Virus record (IMG/VR): IMGVR_UViG_3300037875_000491
Coordinates: 1-50,338 of that record
Direction: 5' to 3' (one strand)
Source of the DNA: a virus
DNA: 50,338 nt
The position numbers and the translations under genes are program-made. The notes under the pieces are model-generated. The model ran no database searches and was not told the origin of the DNA. It saw only the letters and a program-made list of their open reading frames with translations. Shown one piece after another: positions 47,361 through 50,338 of this stretch. Positions within the stretch are counted from its first letter, which is position 1; each line of letters opens with the position of its first letter.

Positions 47361-48031
47361 TTCACCCTTTGCTCAAAAAGAAATTCACACATTTCCAAGT
47401 CGTCATATGAATCAATCTCATAGATCTTCCAAGGATCCATAAGACTGTATCCTATTGTACCACCTAAACGGTTATTATGTTTAGTAAGAATATTCGGTTT
47501 GAAGAGATATATTGAACCATTCTCGACTATCTGGCTTGACATATCCTGTCTTCTTTTTCTATTCTTGAAATCGTAGTTTATACTAGAGAGTTTGCCGCTG
47601 CTATTGTGGTGCCAAATGAAAAAGTCTTCTATAGGGCAAGCCGAGAATAAAGAGTCTAACTTATCACTAGTAAATTTCTCGATTGCAGAGTTGATATCTG
47701 ATGTAGTTCTCAAGGGGGAGGTTGCCTGTAAAAAACAAACCGCATCAGGGAGGTCTTTTAAACCAGATAGTACATGCTTTAGGGCTGATTCTGAGGTTGA
47801 ATCATCTCCTGAGATATCAGGAGGTCTTTTTACTGGGATTGCTCCTAGCTTTTCAGCTAAATCTAAGATTTCTTGATCGTCCGATGTTACATAAGTTTCC
47901 GATATATATTTGCTATTCCTTGAGGACTCAACGGAATATTGTAACAATGGTTTTCCCGAAAAAGCTATGATGTTTTTTCTCGGTATTCCTTTACTTCCGC
48001 CCCTTGCAGGGATTATTGTTATAATCTTCAT
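47357..48031 (-). CDS. CMP-acylneuraminate-type cytidylyltransferase (NeuA-like)
   Basis: The 224-residue protein has the N-terminal nucleotide-binding motif IIPARGGSKGIPRKNI, then VTSDDQEI, VCFLQATSPLR and RRQDM (about 160), the signatures of NeuA-type synthetases that attach CMP to sialic, legionaminic or pseudaminic acids. KdsB (CMP-Kdo) lacks RRQDM, so I prefer the NeuA family. Its length matches the single-domain bacterial enzymes. It overlaps the aminotransferase gene by 4 bases and follows the glycosyltransferase gene by 31. The acid synthase (NeuB/LegI type) is not in the window, so the sugar must come from outside it or from the host. Confidence 0.85.
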   Translation of the reverse strand: MKIITIIPARGGSKGIPRKNIIAFSGKPLLQYSVESSRNSKYISETYVTSDDQEILDLAEKLGAIPVKRPPDISGDDSTSESALKHVLSGLKDLPDAVCFLQATSPLRTTSDINSAIEKFTSDKLDSLFSACPIEDFFIWHHNSSGKLSSINYDFKNRKRRQDMSSQIVENGSIYLFKPNILTKHNNRLGGTIGYSLMDPWKIYEIDSYDDLEMCEFLFEQRVK

Positions 48032-48062
48032 TTGTTTTTAAATGCTCCCGATCGATGCCTAG

Positions 48063-49103
48063 CTATGGGGTCTTTTTCTTACCCAATATTCCGTTTCTTA
48101 AAATGTCGTTGGCTTGGTTGATTATACCTCCGGGAGAGTTCGCTAGTAAAGCGCCGTTAAGCAAATCTTCTGTCCACACTAAGTTCTTAAACATAAGTCT
48201 TGTATGATCTCTTGGTAGCCACGAAACAATATCCATTTTAAGTTTTTCCATGTTTACAGAAGCCGCAGCAAAGCGCTGTAGTTGCCCGTGCTTGTTACGG
48301 TTCCACCCCTTAAACCCAAGGTCCGGGATAGGTGTAAATACTTTTGGTTCCAGCAGCGCTCTTTCTTTAAATGGAATTTTGGACCTAACATTGGTTAGAG
48401 GGCTGGCAACATTTGTAAATAACAAATCCTTTTTCATACCCCCTACCATTGGCCATATCCCGCTATCTGTGCTTATAAACAATTTACACTTTGATATCAT
48501 ATACAACTCTTCTTGAATTGTTGTATTTTCTTCTAAAGCAAAATCAAAAATATTTTCATGCTTTGGGAACGGTGATTGATTTTTATCCCCGACTCTTACG
48601 ACTTTATATCCCTCTTTCGCAAAATATAAAGCGATTACTTTAAATATTCTAGGGTCCACGAACCTTTCGGTTTCTTCCTCACTCCCAACATGCCGGTGAT
48701 TATATGTTCCCCTTTCTCGAACATGCATTATAATCGCATCGGTTGGTAAATCTCTCTTAGGTTCATATAAGTGTTCTGGAAACTCCAAGGTACAGTCGGG
48801 TTCAAATTTAAGATCTTCCCAGACTGCGGGGTATGTCTTTGGGAAGGGATAACAGTTTGGCATATGGATATCTTTATAATAATCATCATCATAGCCTGTG
48901 AGAGTACGATCACCGTTGTGGAAAAACTCCACATTTTTTGGCTCGATGCCGGGTATACATAGGACAAACCACTTCTGAAATTCTGTTTCCACATATATCG
49001 TTGGGTCCGGGTCCGGGTTCCTCAATAAGTGTTTATAGAGCCCGATTGTATGTTCCGCAGAATTTCCTATTGAATTTTCGTGTCTCCAGATACCGTATTT
49101 CAT
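48063..49103 (-). CDS. Glycosyltransferase-like protein (TIGR04372-like)
   Basis: The 346-residue protein resembles GT-B-fold transferases of the TIGR04372 or GT9 kind: ALIMHVRERGTYNHRHV-type centre (DAIIMHVRERGTYNHRHVG), GYKVVRVGDKNQSPF, and ISKCKLFISTDSGIW in the nucleotide-binding half. It probably transfers a sugar onto a surface polysaccharide or phage glycan, perhaps one of those activated by neighbouring genes (GDP-fucose or a CMP-sugar). The donor is not readable from sequence. It shares 4 bases with the upstream epimerase gene. The N-terminal 100 residues are rich in P, D and Y and look divergent. Confidence 0.72.
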   Translation of the reverse strand: MKYGIWRHENSIGNSAEHTIGLYKHLLRNPDPDPTIYVETEFQKWFVLCIPGIEPKNVEFFHNGDRTLTGYDDDYYKDIHMPNCYPFPKTYPAVWEDLKFEPDCTLEFPEHLYEPKRDLPTDAIIMHVRERGTYNHRHVGSEEETERFVDPRIFKVIALYFAKEGYKVVRVGDKNQSPFPKHENIFDFALEENTTIQEELYMISKCKLFISTDSGIWPMVGGMKKDLLFTNVASPLTNVRSKIPFKERALLEPKVFTPIPDLGFKGWNRNKHGQLQRFAAASVNMEKLKMDIVSWLPRDHTRLMFKNLVWTEDLLNGALLANSPGGIINQANDILRNGILGKKKTP

Positions 49104-49942
49104 TTTTTTACATCCTCCTTGTACTTATTCATTATCAGATCAAGCCCTTCATTAATCGTTGTCTTTTGCTTGAACCCTAGCAACTTTAATTTGGCTGTGT
49201 CTAGGTACATGTTCTTAACCTGTACAATATCATGAAAGTCTGTCGGCAAGACTGAAATTATGGTGCTCCTAGATTTAAGTTTGTTTTTGCAATATGTCAT
49301 CAAATCTAAAAACTGATAGGGCTGGCCGGAGCCGATGTTTATAGTATCGTTAAGGTTTCCTCTGGTTATACAAGTATGAATTGCCCGGCAAACGTCGTCA
49401 ATATAAATAAAATCTCTTATATTCTTTCCGCCATCGTATAAACTAATATCTCTATTGTTCACCAACTCGTTTATTAAAAACTGAAGGGCATTCTTTTTCT
49501 TGCTAACGCTTTTGTCGTCCTCGCCATAGACATTCGCTAATCGTAAAATACGATATTTTATTCCAAAAGTTTCACAATAAGATATTATAAGTTGCTCGGC
49601 ACAGAGTTTGGTTATAGAATAAAATCCCTTTGGATTACAAACACTATTTTCTGTTGCTGGCAAGTCTTCAGTTTTTCCATACACAAACCAAGAACTGATA
49701 AAGTTAAACACGAGTCCTTTTTCTTTACAATTTTCCAGAACGTTCATTAGAGTAGACAAGTTTGTGTTTATGTCAAGATGAATATCTTCGAAAACATTAT
49801 AGTTGCTTGTAGTGCTTATAAAGTATAAAACATTTTTTGACTTCGGGATATATGTCTGCCTGTCGATTACAGATACATCTGATTCATACATCTCACTAAA
49901 CCGTGAACCTATAAACCCAGTTCCCCCGAATACAGAAATCAT
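49100..49942 (-). CDS. NAD-dependent epimerase/dehydratase, extended SDR
   Basis: The 280-residue protein has the cofactor loop GGTGFIG (6-12), FISSWFVYG, the YSITK catalytic pair and RLANVYGEDD. It ends with a substrate-side segment (DFIYIDDVCRAIHTCITRG, INIGSGQPYQF) typical of nucleotide-sugar 4-epimerases and dehydratases. It is shorter than many (310-350), lacking only loop length. It probably makes or modifies a UDP-, dTDP- or GDP-sugar used by the glycosyltransferase next to it. The sequence does not show which. It is coupled to that gene by a 4-base overlap and follows the 63-residue gene by 6 bases. Confidence 0.85.
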   Translation of the reverse strand: MISVFGGTGFIGSRFSEMYESDVSVIDRQTYIPKSKNVLYFISTTSNYNVFEDIHLDINTNLSTLMNVLENCKEKGLVFNFISSWFVYGKTEDLPATENSVCNPKGFYSITKLCAEQLIISYCETFGIKYRILRLANVYGEDDKSVSKKKNALQFLINELVNNRDISLYDGGKNIRDFIYIDDVCRAIHTCITRGNLNDTINIGSGQPYQFLDLMTYCKNKLKSRSTIISVLPTDFHDIVQVKNMYLDTAKLKLLGFKQKTTINEGLDLIMNKYKEDVKK

Positions 49943-49948
49943 AAAGAC

Positions 49949-50140
49949 CTAGTCAAACCGATTAAAATGTTTATTTATTTCTTCCACAAGTTTATATCGT
50001 CTATTCAAGAGCTTTTCCGCACTAATCGCTGCGGAACGCCTATTTGAAGCCTCTTCGTTTTTATTAATAGCAATGTCGTTATACTTTAGCCAAGTCACCC
50101 AAAGAGAAACAAACTCATTTACACAATCACTAAATTTCAT
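49949..50140 (-). CDS. Small helical protein (63 residues), unknown function
   Basis: The product begins MKFSDCVNEFVSLWVTWLKY and contains a basic helix (SAAISAEKLLNRRYKLVEEI). No known motif or membrane segment is clear. It overlaps the upstream gene by 3 bases (ATGA), and the next gene begins 6 bases after its stop, so it belongs to the same transcription unit. It may be a small accessory or regulatory phage protein; the sequence does not decide. Confidence 0.65.
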   Translation of the reverse strand: MKFSDCVNEFVSLWVTWLKYNDIAINKNEEASNRRSAAISAEKLLNRRYKLVEEINKHFNRFD

Positions 50141-50338
50141 TTTTCTTCAGTACTATATGTTTTTACCATTTTAAGAACAGAGTTTTTTTCCTTCTTGGAA
50201 ATAACCTTTTCTACTTTGTCATCTAAGAGATTAGAAAGAGTGGACCTATTTTGGTTTAAAATATTCATTTTATTGTTTAGCTCCACATATTTTTCATCAC
50301 TTAAATCTTCAGAATGTAGCTGTTCTCTGACTCTAAAT
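50137..50338 (-). CDS. C-terminal part of a coiled-coil protein (5' end outside window)
   Basis: The last 66 codons of a gene that enters from the right edge are open, reading FRVREQLHSEDLSDEKYVEL, then NNKMNILNQNRSTLSNLL, and ending in VKTYSTEEK. It is charged and helical, consistent with a coiled coil, and no family is recognisable. Its TGA overlaps the ATG of the 63-residue gene. Confidence 0.6.
   Translation of the reverse strand, partial: FRVREQLHSEDLSDEKYVELNNKMNILNQNRSTLSNLLDDKVEKVISKKEKNSVLKMVKTYSTEEK

Noticed and set aside
1-50338. CRISPR array, tRNA genes, insertion sequence or integrase
   Set aside because: I saw no regularly spaced repeats, no clover-leaf or CCA-type signal, no terminal inverted repeats and no transposase or recombinase motifs. 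A tRNA search program was not available.

Overview
This window reads as part of a large tailed-phage genome, or an equivalent uncultured marine-type contractile-tail myovirus. Every gene I can support lies on the minus strand and is tightly packed. Overlaps of 1 to about 25 bases are common, the largest gap is about 97 bases, and no stretch over 300 bases lacks a gene. The phage assignment rests on recognisable baseplate wedge proteins (gp6-like and gp25-like), a tail spike/hub pair, a gp55-like late sigma factor, a RuvC-like resolvase and a TOPRIM primase. Several other proteins resemble families I know only from uncultured marine phages. I see no tRNA, rRNA, CRISPR array, integrase or insertion sequence.

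Read in the direction of transcription (high to low coordinates), the window opens with the end of a coiled-coil protein and a 63-residue protein (50337-49949). A surface-sugar block follows (49942-42559): an SDR epimerase, a TIGR04372-like glycosyltransferase, a CMP-sugar synthetase, a class IV aminotransferase, a TIM-barrel sugar isomerase, a PtmA-like SDR, a cupin, and the GDP-fucose pair Fcl and Gmd. Small phage proteins come next (61 residues, a zinc ribbon, a membrane protein), then the gp55-like sigma factor and a 98-residue protein.

From 40766 to 5654 lies one long virion module. It contains an OB-fold/M15-peptidase hub protein, a spike protein, a 1928-residue protein, gp25, gp6, a 489-residue protein, a giant 3691-residue LamG protein, and proteins of 308, 1146, 1328, 347, 377 and 464 residues. 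The 377- and 464-residue proteins share a C-terminal module. A candidate late promoter (TATAAATG) inside a 9-bp inverted repeat lies just before the 347-residue gene.

The 3' end (5641-1) holds a RuvC-like nuclease, a 122-residue tagged protein, a HAD phosphatase, a primase, and a very long open gene that runs off the window edge. That last gene starts with TTG and has at least 1017 codons. It looks like a polyprotein: an N-terminal ADP-ribosyltransferase-like domain (tentative), NPNTP-type helical repeats, and two HExxH metalloprotease domains. A short helical tag ending in IKEE or a similar sequence occurs at the N-terminus and before each protease domain. The adjacent 122-residue protein carries the same kind of N-terminus. 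My main hypothesis is that these tags are head-targeting and prohead-protease cleavage signals that free several packaged effector proteins. This is inference and untested.
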